Positions 1-10,621 of a stretch of DNA of 64,000 nt are shown here, piece by piece. Position 1 is the first letter of the stretch. Each line of letters starts with the position of its first letter. Origin of the DNA: Anisus vortex (lineage: Eukaryota > Mollusca > Gastropoda > Planorbidae); contig OX421502.1 of assembly GCA_949126835.1 (NCBI GenBank), positions 35,792,789-35,856,788 on the forward strand, written 5' to 3'. The translations under genes and the position numbers were made by a program. Under the pieces are notes generated by a model. It made no database searches, was not told the DNA's origin, and was given only the letters and a program-made list of their open reading frames with translations.

Positions 1-689
1 CGTTTCCGTTCATTCACTATATTGAACGCGAGTTTCACTATGTTGAACGCGAGGGTCTTTTCGGGTTTTCCCAATTCTGCTGTTGTTTTTTTTAGTGTGG
101 CGAGACCTTTTTTAAAAGTTACGCACCGCAATTTGGCTTGGAGAGTTTCAATGGAATAGGCTACTTAAAAAAAAAATACTATCGTATGACGTAATGTCTA
201 TCAAATTATTTCTTTTTTCATTATTGATGTTTGCATTATCCTTTTAAGTAAAAGTGACCAAATATTTTAATTATTTAATGGATTTACATTGCTATTGAGA
301 ATATCCTTTAATAGGCGACTGTATACACTCTATAAATTAAATGATACGAATTATAAAAAAACAAGTTAGGCCTATAAATGATTACACTCTAATACCAGGT
401 ACCATAAGCGTGACAGCAACAATATAAAATAAAAACTAAATACCGAAAGAAACATTATCAATACTGTTTTATTGATACAATAAGCAAGAACAAAAATTAA
501 ATACCGAACAAATCTTTCTCACTTTAGTTTTTATTGCATTGAAATATTATTTTCTAATTTTTTTTAAATATTATTTACCTTTTTTATTGTTTTGTATTTA
601 TGTTGTTTTTTTTTAGATAGTATATTTTTGTTAATTTAATATTATTAATACCAAGACAAGTCAACACAACTGTTCGCTACATTTTAATA

Positions 690-1128
690 TCGAATTTAAA
701 AGTCTCTTAAAAAAACCCGGACTAGCCTTTCGGCTCTTGTGTCCAGCGCGTAACGCTTAGGATTGAGCAATCTCTGTCCGGGCTCCAGCCACCCAACGAC
801 ACGCTGAAGGCGTGGCGTGCCGTGTAACGGGGAAGGTTTCCGCAGCCCAGAGATCGTTCACTGCGGTTCTCCTAAGGATCATTATCGTGGTTGCTCGCCA
901 GTATACCTGCACTGTCACCCGGTAGCACAAATCCTATACTATAGGTACATGCATTCAGGCACCGGGTGGTTCTCGAGACGGGATTGCAGCGTCCATTGCT
1001 TCCCCCCCCCCCCCGAGACCAGTGGCCTCTCGGCAGTGTAATGGACCTCGGACCAGCCGCGGGGGCTGTGCCCCATGCGTTCGCCCGCCAGTGTATTCTT
1101 AATGGGAATGTATCGGCGGTTTACACAC
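690..1128. other. GC-rich insertion inside a tandem repeat unit; identity unknown
   Basis: The boundaries are inferred by comparing unit A with unit B: unit B runs uninterrupted from TTTTAATACCAGACG to TATGCATATGCC (about 1535-1575), while unit A has about 430 extra GC-rich bases there. The short ORFs in it (74 and 67 codons) overlap each other in different frames and match nothing I recognise. It may be a 5' end of a retroelement, but this is not shown. Confidence 0.4.
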
Positions 1129-1246
1129 TACGACAGTCCTTTAGGCCACAATTCTTATGCATATGCTAGGGTCAGGTCGACCAGAAACAAATAAAAATAA
1201 CAAAAACTAAATACCGAAAGAAACATTCTCAACACTGTTTTATTAA

Positions 1247-1319
1247 CCCTTACAGTCCCGGGCGCGTATATAGCGGAACTGAAGGCATCATAGATAGAAG
1301 TAGGTCGGTACGGGAAGGG
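1247..1319. mobile_element. 73-bp TTAA-flanked miniature element (piggyBac-like)
   Basis: The element begins CCCTTACAG and ends ACGGGAAGGG, flanked by TTAA at 1243-1246 and 1320-1323. The sister repeat unit lacks it (TTTTATTGATACAATAAG at about 466-483), so it is a real insertion at a TTAA-like target. TTAA duplication with CCCT-type ends is typical of piggyBac elements. It is too short to code. Confidence 0.6.
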
Positions 1320-2323
1320 TTAATACAATAAGCAAGAACAAAAGTTAAATACCGAAAAAAATCGTTATCACTTTAGTTTTTATTGTATTGAAATATTATT
1401 TTCTACGCTTTTTTTTTATTATTTACCTTTTTATTGTTTGGTATTGTGTTTTTTTTCTCTTTTAGATAGTATATTATTGTTAATTTAATAGGCTAATTTT
1501 AATAACAAGTCAAGTCAACACAACTGTTCGCAACGTTTTAATACCAGACGCTTGACAGTTACAATTATTATGCATATGCCATGGTCAGAAACAATTAAAA
1601 ATAACAAAAACTAAATACCGAAAAGAAACGTTCATTGTATTTATTGTAATAGTCTCTTTTCTTTCTCTCTTAACAAAACATATTGTAGTCGTTCGGTTCT
1701 CCGTCATTTTGACGGGCATAACCACTAGTCATTAAATAATAATATTATCTTTATAGCGCTGCCAACAAATATAATGTAAGCTCAGAGCGCATTTAACATA
1801 CAACTAAGAACACGGATATAATCTCTAAGCTAAGAAATATAAATCTAATTGATGATTTTAAACTTTACAAACAAAGGACAAATAAATGAAGCATTAACCG
1901 ACCTAACATATAGATAAGACAGTAGGGCTCTAAAGCATGTGTTATCTAAGGGGACGTCCATTAATTACGTCAACAAAATAGGAAAGGGGGGTCTGAAAAA
2001 GTTTGACAATCGTTGACATGGAGAGGGGGAAAGTTGACGTCAACAATGCTAGTTTTTATGAAATAAATAATGATACAAATTTATTACAAAATTCTACATT
2101 TGCTCTGTTCAACTTACATAGATAACATGCAAAAACATGGTTTTATCATAGTCTATGGTTTTACGTTAATACAAATATATCAATTATGGAAACTACAGTT
2201 GACAAGTCATTTTTTGTCATTTGTGTGTTCATCTTGTTAGTTTGTAAATCTATGTATGGGTGGAAACTAATGCAATTGTTAGCAAAGTAGATTGACCGAC
2301 CAAAAAAACTTCGCTGTCTAGCG

Positions 2324-2783
2324 TAGGGTTGAACATTATGTTTCAATTGGATAGTTTCGCATTAAACCCGCAATCAGTATAATTTTATTACAAGAGCTGC
2401 CAATAAGTTTGAGTATGTATTGGTAAACTGAGCAGGAAACAGTTTTGTTTAAAAAATAGCATATTATAAATTTACTGTAGGCTGATGGGCAGCTTGCATT
2501 AGGTAGGGCAGCTTGCATTTGGTAGGGCAACTTTAAAGCTCATGCAAGAGTCTTTAAAAAAAAAGAATAATTATTTTCTTGTACAGAAATGATCACCTGT
2601 TTATTAATTATATTCCTAAAATGTTAATACTATTTTTTAATGTATTTGTCTTTATGCCTACAAACAAAATATTACAAAGGCAGAAGGGCACATTTTAAAG
2701 GTTTTGTGCTTGGCCTGCTGACGGAGGACAAGAGCCTAAAAAGCAGGTTATGTCCTCCTTTTGCCGGACATTAGGCAACCCTA
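2324..2783. mobile_element. hAT-like non-autonomous element, perfect 8-bp target duplication
   Basis: It begins TAGGGTTG and ends CAACCCTA. The 8-bp direct duplication GTCTAGCG sits at 2316-2323 and 2784-2791 with no mismatch. An 8-bp duplication is the signature of hAT transposase. The interior (460 bp) holds only short spurious ORFs. It is nested in the larger TIR element at 1950-3931. Confidence 0.65.
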
Positions 2784-3260
2784 GTCTAGCGAGACATGTT
2801 GGCTGGAATAACAAAGGAACAGAAACACACCAACAAACTGTCTGCAGAGTACGTTTTTTGCCGCTCAGTACATTTATAATACCTCTAAATTAGGTGCCAG
2901 AGACTGGAGTTCGTTATGTAAGCCATGTAAGCAATGGCTGGGATTGGCAATAGAACTAAAAACAACAAAAGCCCTCTCTGAGACTATAAGTAATGCTTGC
3001 ACAACATTAAATGAAGTTATTTAAAAATATTTCCTTCAGAAAAATAATTCGTGGCCCAGCACATAAAGTATGGAACACTTAGCAGACCTTATTTCCTTTT
3101 AACATCCCTAATTCTGATATATAGACTAGACTCTAATTTATGTTTGCTGACTACGTTATAATAGGTAAAACATAAAAATTAGGTCGATTAGGCTACATAG
3201 ATCTATTTAGTAATTTTTACGTTTTAATTTCTAATTTTCTTTAAAAAATGTATTAAGTAT

Positions 3261-3652
3261 CAGTGGCGTCGCCGAGATTGCAAGGTATGGGTGGCAAATA
3301 TGGCAAGGTAGGGGAGGTAGTGGACAGGGAAGGCAACTACAGTGTGTATAATGTGTGTGTGTGTGTGGACAATAATGCAAGAAGGAATAGTGAGTGAACA
3401 TATGGTTAAAATAGAAGGCTATAATTAACAACTGGTGCACAATTTCCCCCTACACTATTTAACAATTAACATTGTACCAAAATCTCATTAGTGAAACGTA
3501 AAATTAGAAATGATTAAATATTTCTATGAAAGGAATAATAGTAAACAAAAAGAAAAGAAATATTGTTAAAATCCTCGGATTGGAAAAAAATGTGGGTGGG
3601 GCGAGTAAGGGGGTAGGAACCATATTACACCCCCTTCGTGGCTACGCCTATG
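3261..3652. mobile_element. Degenerate hAT-like MITE
   Basis: The left end CAGTGGCGTCGCCGAG and right end CGTGGCTACGCCTATG are imperfect versions of the clean TIR seen at 13963-15553 (CAGTGGCGTAGCCAGG). The flanking 8-mers agree at only about half their positions, so the insertion is old or the boundaries have drifted. A (GT)n stretch lies at about 3349-3366. Confidence 0.35.
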
Positions 3653-4292
3653 AGATTTATAGTCAATTTGAAATATTTTAAACATTTTTAAAAATGTATT
3701 ACAATTAATTATAGTAGGCCCCCTATAGACCTTTCCGTTTCAAATCTATTTTAAACATAAAAGCAAGCGTCTAAAATTTTGTTACTGGTTTAAAGAGGGG
3801 GGGGGGGTAACAAATTGTTGACGTAATTATACAGGGGGGGGGGGTCTCTGAAAGTTTAACAGTTGTTGACAAGGGGGAGGGGGGAGGTAAAAATCGCCTA
3901 AAAATTGTTGACGTAATTAATGGATGTCCCCTAAGGGAAATATTGAAATAATGAGTTCTTTTGAAAGTATCAATAGGCTAGAGCATAGGTTCTCAAAGTG
4001 GGCGATGTCGCCCCCCGGGGGGCGGTGAGAAGCTTTAGGGGGGCGCTGACATTCCCGGGGGCAATTGGGGGGCGGCGAAGGGCAAGTGGGCGGTACAAAC
4101 GTACCTGATATATTTTAACACCTCAGATATTTGAATCGATTAGTTTTTGGAGGATGAAATGTGATGTAAACGAAAGTGCTACTAAATATCTGATTTCCCT
4201 TGACAGTATGCCTACATATTATTATTTTAATAAGAAATAGGAATCGTAGTGACTTTTCGATGAAGTAGGGGTCTGTATTTGGCAAATACAGT

Positions 4293-4385
4293 GTGCGGCC
4301 GGCTGGTCCTGTGGTTGGTTCACCGGACTGTCAACCCTGCTGACCGATCGCTGTCGCCCTAACATCTGCTAATATTAATGATATA
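4293..4385 (+). repeat. tRNA-derived SINE fragment
   Basis: GGCCGGCTGGTCCTGTGGTT and CACCGGACTGTCAACC correspond to the tRNA-like head of the better-preserved SINE at 12348-12611, followed by the same CGCTGTCGCCCT body. The B box is missing, so this copy is inactive. Confidence 0.5.
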
Positions 4386-4421
4386 ATTAATTTGGATCTC
4401 AGTTTAACCGAGATGTCCTTA

Positions 4422-5894
4422 TTTTTTTTTTTTTTTTTTTTTTTTTCAACAATGTTTATTGACACTTTTTACATGTACAATAACATTCATATATTTGTAC
4501 ATTAAGAGGAAGGATAGAAGACATTAATTGCAATTTTTACAATTCTAAAGGATAGAAGACAACCAAGAATATTTAAACAAATTTAGATAATTTATGTAGT
4601 TGTTGTAGTTAGGTTTAGACTTTCACATCCATTCATTCTGTTTATTTGACATAGTTTTCCATTCATTCGTTACTTTCGTATCATACTTCAATAGTGTACA
4701 TGCATCTTATACATAACATATATATATCTGATTGTATAAAGTAGAAATTATACAAGTTTACATTGGGGAAGGAATAGAGGAAATTTTAATTTTATGTTAT
4801 TAATTTTATTACAACAAAGCCAGAGAAAAAGGAGTAGAGCAATAGAAATTCATTTATGTTCGGGAGTCTTTGTGAGGGGTGGGGGGGGGGCTATCGAAAA
4901 TAGGATGATTGTAACCAAGTGGGTACCTCTACAATTATTTAGATTGGCGAGAGATGAGGGGGGGGGGGGGAGATAGGCAAGATTTAATTTACGCTAATAT
5001 TGTAACTAACTTTAAATTTAAATTCATTCATTCTTTTTTATTTGACATTCTTGCTTAGCATCCATACATATTTTAATTAATTTAAACATATAATAAACGT
5101 AACAATCCATTATTAACTGTAAGATATTTAAAACAACATAATATGAAGATAAATGAACCCAAGTTTGGTAGAAATTATGTACATCTAGCTTCAATTGTTA
5201 TATCCCTTTCGGAGTATATATTTAATTTTAACCAACAAGCGCGGTCTTAAATGTATATATATATAAAAAAAAAAAAACAAAGAAAGGGTCACAGATGACA
5301 AAGAAAAGTGAAACACCCATAGAAGACGGGTGACGAAAGGTGTCATTCACGGGTAATCCCACAACGGGAACCTTCACAAGTGAGAAAAAAATCTGTGCCG
5401 TTCTCTAAAAAGATTAGGAAACTCCCAAGTTGTCTTTAGGTTTCAAATAGCGTTTAGCCGTTCCCATCGGCATGAACTATTGAAAGAGAGATAGGGAAAT
5501 AAATGCAATTTGTTTGGTAGTGACATAAAGTTTAGAAGGCCCGACTTTCCTGGCCCTCCCACCTTCCCAAGCCAGCGTCGCCGGATGACCGGCCTGCACC
5601 AGTTAACACCCTGGCGAATGTGCCAAAAAAAAGGGGAAGTTGGGCCGGTATTTGTATATCGGTCCTTCTTCTTGTACTATACATTGATGTCACTCTGATA
5701 AAAATAATTTGAAGAAAAAAGATTAATATTAGACATAAGTTTTTGTATTAGATAGGTAACGAAGAAAAAATTAGAAAAGAAGGGTAAGGAATAACGGAAG
5801 GAAAACAGTGAACCTTACTTCCATTCCGTGGAAGGCAGTGAAGCTAAAAGTAATAAAGGAGGCAAAATCGGTGAAGACGGACCCAGAAAGGCCA
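4422..5894 (-). mobile_element. Retroposed insertion with poly(A) tail and 11-bp target duplication
   Basis: A run of about 25 T begins at 4422. On the minus strand it is a poly(A) tail, preceded a few bases earlier by AATAAA. The 11-mer AGATGTCCTTA is present just outside both ends (4411-4421 and 5895-5905). These are the marks of LINE-machinery retroposition. The insert is 1.47 kb, most likely a 5'-truncated LINE 3' end or a retroposed transcript. On the minus strand a GC-richer tract (about 5525-5660) could be decayed coding sequence, but I cannot name it. Confidence 0.6.
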
Positions 5895-5997
5895 AGATGT
5901 CCTTAATGTATTTTAAAGAGTACTGGATTGTAATAAACTATTGATGAGCGGTATAGATAAGTAGTAATCATACAAACTGAGTAGTTATTGTAATGTT

Positions 5998-6215
5998 TGA
6001 AAATATACATATAAATTCTTTAGTCATATAATATTTATATAATTTTCAAATACTTTTAACAGTTTGATCATTTCAAAGTTATAAATTGTAAGCCATTTAT
6101 TGCTTAAAAACGAAAAAAAAAAAACAGAAATATTAGCTTTAAATAAAACGGGCTAATTATCTCCCTTTAAAAAAATGTTTCCACGTTTGATTCACTAGTG
6201 ATGCCGAACAAGTTC
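5998..6215. repeat. Dispersed AT-rich repeat, second copy at 17400-17570
   Basis: Shared phrases in the same order include TTGTAAGCCA, AAAACAGAAATATTA, TAATTAT(C/T)TCCCTTTA and TTTGATTCACT. It abuts the minisatellite at 6241. No coding potential or clear termini were found. Confidence 0.45.
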
Positions 6216-6240
6216 TGTTTTGTAATATAACAAATAATAC

Positions 6241-8112
6241 TACAGGGAGCCAATAAAGCAGTACTTGGTCAATATAAAGTCATGCCTACAGGGAGCCAAT
6301 GGAGCAGTACTTGGTCAGTATAAAGTCATGCCTAAAGGGAGCCAATGGAGCAGTACTTGGTCAGTATAAAGTCATACCTACAGGGAGCCAATGGAGCAGT
6401 ACTTGGTCAGTATAAAGTCATGCCTACAGGGAGCCAATGGAGCAGTACTTGGTCAGTATAAAGTCATACCTACAGGGAGCCAATGGAGCAGTACTTGGTC
6501 AGTATAAAGTCATGCCTACAGGGAGCCAATGGAGCAGTACTTGGTCAGTATAAAGTCATACCTACAGGGAGCCAATGGAGCAGTACGTGTTCAGTATAAA
6601 GTCATGCCTACAGGGAGCCAATGGAGCAGTACTTGGTCAGTATAAAGTCATACCTACAGGGAGCCAATGGAGCAGTACTTGGTCAGTATAAAGTCATGCC
6701 TAAAGGGAGCCAATGGAGCAGTACTTGGTCAGCATAAAGTCATGCCTAAAGGGAGCCAATGGAGCAGTACTTGGTCAGTATAAAGTCATGCCTTAAGGGA
6801 GCCAATGGAGCAGTACTTGGTCAGTATAAAGTCATGCCTAAAGGGAGCCAATAAAGCAGTACTTGGTCAGTATAAAGTCATGCCTAAAGGGAGCCAATGG
6901 AGCAGTACTTGGTCAGTATAAAGTCATGCCTAAAGGGAGCCAATGGAGCAGTACTTGGTCAGTATAAAGTCATGCCTAAAGGGAGCCAATGGAGCAGTAC
7001 TTGGTCAGTATAAAGTAATGCCTAAAGGGAGCCAATGGAGCAGTAGGCCTACTTGGTCAGTATAAAGTCATGCCTAAAGGGAGCCAATGGAGCAGTACTT
7101 GGTCAGTATAAAGTCATGCCTAAAGGGAGCCAATGGAGCAGTAGGCCTACTTGGTCAGTATAAAGTCATGCCTAAAGGGAGCCAATGGAGCAGTAGGCCT
7201 ACTTGGTCAGTATAAAGTCATGCCTAAAGGGAGCCAATGGAGCAGTAGGCCTACTTGGTCAGTATAAAGTCATGTCTACAAGGAGCCAACGGAGCAGTAC
7301 TTGGTCAGTATAAAGTCATGTCTACAAGGAGCCAACGGAGCAGTACTTGGTCAGTATAAAGTCATGTCTACAAGGAGCCAACGGAGCAGTACGTGGTCAG
7401 TATAAAGTTATGTCTACAAGGAGCCAACGGAGCAGTACTTGGTCAGTATAAAGTCATGTCTACAAGGAGCCAACGGAGCAGTACTTGGTCAGTATAAAGT
7501 CATGCCTAAAGGGAGCCAATGGAGCAGTACTTGGTCAGTATAAAGTCATACCTACAGGGAGCCAATGGAGCAGTACTTGGTCAGTATAAAGTCATGCCTA
7601 AATGGAGCCAATGGAGCAGTAGGCCTACTTGGTCAGTATAAAGTCATGTCTACAAGGAGCCAACGGAGCAGTACTTGGTCAGTATAAAGTCATGTCTACA
7701 AGGAGCCAACGGAGCAGTACTTGGTCAGTATAAAGTCATGTCTACAAGGAGCCAACGGAGCAGTACGTGGTCAGTATAAAGTTATGTCTACAAGGAGCCA
7801 ACGGAGCAGTACTTGGTCAGTATAAAGTCATGTCTACAAGGAGCCAACGGAGCAGTACTTGGTCAGTATAAAGTCATGTCTACAAGGAGCCAACGGAGCA
7901 GTACTTGGTCAGTATAAAGTCATGTCTACGAGGAGCCAACGGAGCAGTACTTGGTCAGTATAAAGTCATGTCTACAGGGAGCCAATGGAGCAGTACGTGG
8001 TCAACATAAAGTCATGCCTACAGGGAGCCAATGGAGCAGTACTTGGTTAGTATAAAGTCATGTCTACAAGGAGCCAACGGAGCAGTACGTGGTCAGTATA
8101 AAGTCATGCCTA
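6241..8112. repeat. Minisatellite: ~40 copies of a 46-bp unit
   Basis: The unit contains GGGAGCCAATGGAGCAGTAC followed by TTGGTCAGTATAAAGTCATG. Units fall into subtypes: CTACAGGG, CTAAAGGG, and TCTACAAGGAGCCAACGG. Some have a 6-bp insertion making AGTAGGCCTACTTGG. Subtypes occur in blocks (ACAGGG at the left, TAAAGGG in the middle, ACAAGGAGCCAACGG at the right), and a multi-unit block near 7270-7500 is repeated near 7630-7900. This points to unequal exchange of groups of units. The array is non-coding. Confidence 0.95.
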
Positions 8113-8493
8113 TCTTTAATATAAAGCAAACGTCCTTTTACCAATAACAGTTAAATAAATTGATGCAATCTTTTTACTAGATATTCCGGACGATGCTCCA
8201 TATAAGTGTGGCAATATATACGTAACATTATGTTTATCAAGAACATGAAAATTTTAAGAAGATAATTATAAATACAACCATATCGCAGCTGTAACGTTAT
8301 TAATAATTAGGGACTACGAATTACCACGGCCCGCGGTATTTAGTTGTTGTTTTTATGTTTGTTTCGTTTGTTTTGAGGTAAAGCGCCATGCCGCGGTAAA
8401 ACCTAACTGTCGTGGAAAATACCAATAAATCTCACTAAAACTATACTCGTGACATATATAAGCGTTTAACACAATAATCTTCTTTCTAAAAGA

Positions 8494-9431
8494 GTGTTTG
8501 TAACATATTATTCAACAGAATCGACAGTCCGCCAGAAATACAATAGCTGTATCCTAATGATGCTGACTATTAATACAAAAATAGCTGTCTATCGTGCATG
8601 TGTGATCAGCACTCTCCTGTACGCCAGCGAAACTTGGACCCTGTACGCATTGCAAGAAAAGAGACTCTCTTCTTTCCACGTGCGCTGCCTCAGACGATTA
8701 CTTGAGATATCTTGGAAGGACCGCATAACAAACAACGAGGTCTTGCAGCGGGCTAACATGCCTAGCATGATAACTCTCCTTCGCCAACGACGTCTTCGGT
8801 GGCTTGGCCATATTTCCAGGATGGAGGATGGGCGAATCGCAAAAGACCTGCTATATGCTGAGCTCGCTGAAGGCAAGATAGCCGCCCCCAACTCAGGTTC
8901 AAGGACGTCTGCAAACGTGACCTAAAGGCTATAGATGTAGAGATCGGAAACTAGAAGAACCTTGCTCAGAACAGAAGTAGTTGGAGAGGCACCCTACACA
9001 CCGGTACAAATGCTACAGAGGGCAAACTTCGCCTTATCGCGGAGGCTAAAAGAGCAGCGAAGAAAAGTAAAGAACATAGGCTGCCCCTGACAAACTCCAA
9101 CGGTTCAGCTTTCAAGTGCCAGAGATTCGACAGAGCCTATCTCTCAAGGATAGATCTCCACAGACACAGTCAATTCTGCAGGATGGCCAAATCATTGGAG
9201 CGCAAATCTAATCGTCTTTCGAGACTATGTAGCCAATGATGATGATCCTAATGATACTTTATCTTGTATAATACATACTATGTTAGTGTGCGTGCATATC
9301 TATTCCTATAAGTATATTTCTGTGCCTGAGTACTAATAGTTCTTTTATATTGTTTAAAGACGGAACATCTGTAATTAGGTCAAATTTCCATTTGTTTGGA
9401 TCAATAAAGCAATCTTATCTTATCTTATATT
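8494..9431 (+). pseudogene. Non-LTR retrotransposon 3' end (RT C-terminus plus zinc-finger-like tail), broken
   Basis: The 143-codon ORF reads as the region after the RT palm of a LINE: TLLYASETWTLYALQEKRL, then LRRLLEISWKDRITNNEVL and RRLRWLGHISRMEDGRI. After a frame change near 8885 the protein continues in another frame (LRFKDVCKRDLKA, KNLAQNRSSWRGTLHTG). It then reaches a Cys/His-rich stretch near 9105-9185 (FKCQRFDRAYLSRIDLHRH) like the C-terminal finger of these LINEs. A stop interrupts near 8955. The 3' end is AATAAAG followed by (TCTTA)n near 9403-9431. The copy is 5'-truncated and non-functional. Confidence 0.75.
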
Positions 9432-9679
9432 ATCTAATTAGCTATAAAACAAAATAGGGAAAATTTCATTACAAGCAAACAATGATTATTATAGCTGCCA
9501 TCAGTGCTTGGTGGCCAACCGTCAAGATCAGACTCTTTCGCTTAGCTTACGTTGCATTGTCGATCTCTTCTATAGATGTAGATGTAGAACGATCTTTCTC
9601 AAGATACTGATCGTGATTGTCCCCACTGCCTTATTCTCTGTCACAAGAAAATTGTCATACCTCAAAAATATATCCCGTG

Positions 9680-10175
9680 TGGAGTGGTTGTCCTCCCATC
9701 GGGCGCCTCCCCAGGTGGCGGATAGGGGAACGCCCGCCTTACATGTATGGAGGGTACCAGGGAAATAAAATACCTGGGGCGGACCAAAGACAACAGCCAT
9801 GACCTCATGGGCTTAGTTAAAATAAGGGGGTTGGGCGTAGGGCTAGCAACCCCACCCTGTAGAAAAAAGCTTCTGCTACAGAAACACTAAAAACGGAATC
9901 TACAGACAATCTAGTCCTGGAAGAGGAAGGTACTTCACTACGAAGACCTATGAAGCTCAGTGGTGAAAGCCGAAAGGAAGCCACAAAGCCGACTACCCTT
10001 CTGACAACCAGGGAAAAAGGAAGAGGGGCCGCCCTAGAAATACATGGAGGCGGGACCTGGAAGGCGAAATCACCAAGATGGGCTTCAGCTAGAACCAGTT
10101 AGAGAGGATGGCCCAGGATAGGAGAATCTGGAGAACTGTTGTTGGTGGCCCATACTCCGACAGGGGTTGACGGGC
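9680..10175 (+). pseudogene. Internally deleted non-LTR retrotransposon remnant
   Basis: About 9999-10175 translates, with stops, as the extreme C-terminus of a LINE polyprotein: RGRPRNTWRRDLEGEI, then LERMAQDRRIWRTVVGGPYS. The region 9690-9850 (GGGCGCCTCCCCAGGTGGCG, then a Gly/Pro-rich frame) resembles a retroelement 5' region. If so, the middle has been deleted; joining the two parts is inference. The start coordinate is approximate. Confidence 0.5.
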
Positions 10176-10621
10176 GTAAGTAAAAGTCAACAATATATAG
10201 GGCCTAAATAAATTCTTTAGGGAACGCTTATTCAATAGTGTGTTGAAATTTATATTAGTACCTACGTATGTTTCAGCATCGTTTACTTAAATCAAAACAT
10301 TATGTCGTTAAAAATACGCGGACCTTAACGCTTTATGACTAATAATTGACAAACGCAATATAATTTTAAACACACGTTTTTTTTTGTTTGGGTTCAGAAT
10401 TAATTTGTCTTATACTTAGGAAGTTCCGGTACTGACTTTGCTGAAAAAGTACGCCACGGGATTAACTATTATTTACCTCGGCAAATTTAACAATGGCCAC
10501 CGTCAGTTAAATACCTGTAATTATATACGTATTATTGCATTTTGTTTAGTTGATTCTATTGACCTTTAACCCCAATAAGAAATAACCCAATAAACATTTA
10601 AGCTTAGTTGTGTGAATATAT

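Larger units (their letters stand above)
418..1725 (+). repeat. Tandem ~340-bp repeat unit, about 2.5 copies, with two insertions
   Basis: The phrase ACTAAATACCGAAAG recurs at the start of units beginning near 418, 1183 and 1588. Each is followed by the same AT-rich tail (ACAATAAGCAAGAAC, then TAGATAGTATAT, then CAACACAACTGTTCGC). Unit A (418-1182) carries a GC-rich insert at about 690-1128. Unit B (1183-1587) carries a 73-bp TTAA-flanked insert. Unit C is cut off near 1725. An inverted copy of the end of unit C, including the small palindrome CCGTCATTTTGACGG, lies at 55213-55345. No coding potential is seen. The family is not identified. Confidence 0.65.
1950..3931. mobile_element. 2-kb DNA transposon with ~23-bp TIRs, no transposase left
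   Basis: The left end GGGGACGTCCATTAATTACG is the inverse of the right end CGTAATTAATGGATGTCCCC, with one mismatch. TAA is duplicated outside both ends (1947-1949 and 3932-3934; CTAAG/CTAAG is an alternative reading). A TAA duplication fits PIF/Harbinger-like elements, but the superfamily is inferred. The subterminal phrase GTCTGAAAAAGTTTGAC (1992-2008) recurs at about 3846 in direct orientation, amid G-rich tracts. No transposase ORF is visible. Two hAT-like elements (2324-2783, 3261-3652) are nested in it, so this one is older than both. Confidence 0.6.

Noticed and set aside
3977..4100. GC-rich piece resembling a hAT MITE end (TAGGTTCTCAAAGTGGGCG)
   Set aside because: The opposite end and any target duplication were not found, so it is not called as an element.
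6241..8112. Regular 46-bp repeats that could suggest a CRISPR array
   Set aside because: Units abut directly with no unique spacers, and the DNA is animal; it is a minisatellite.
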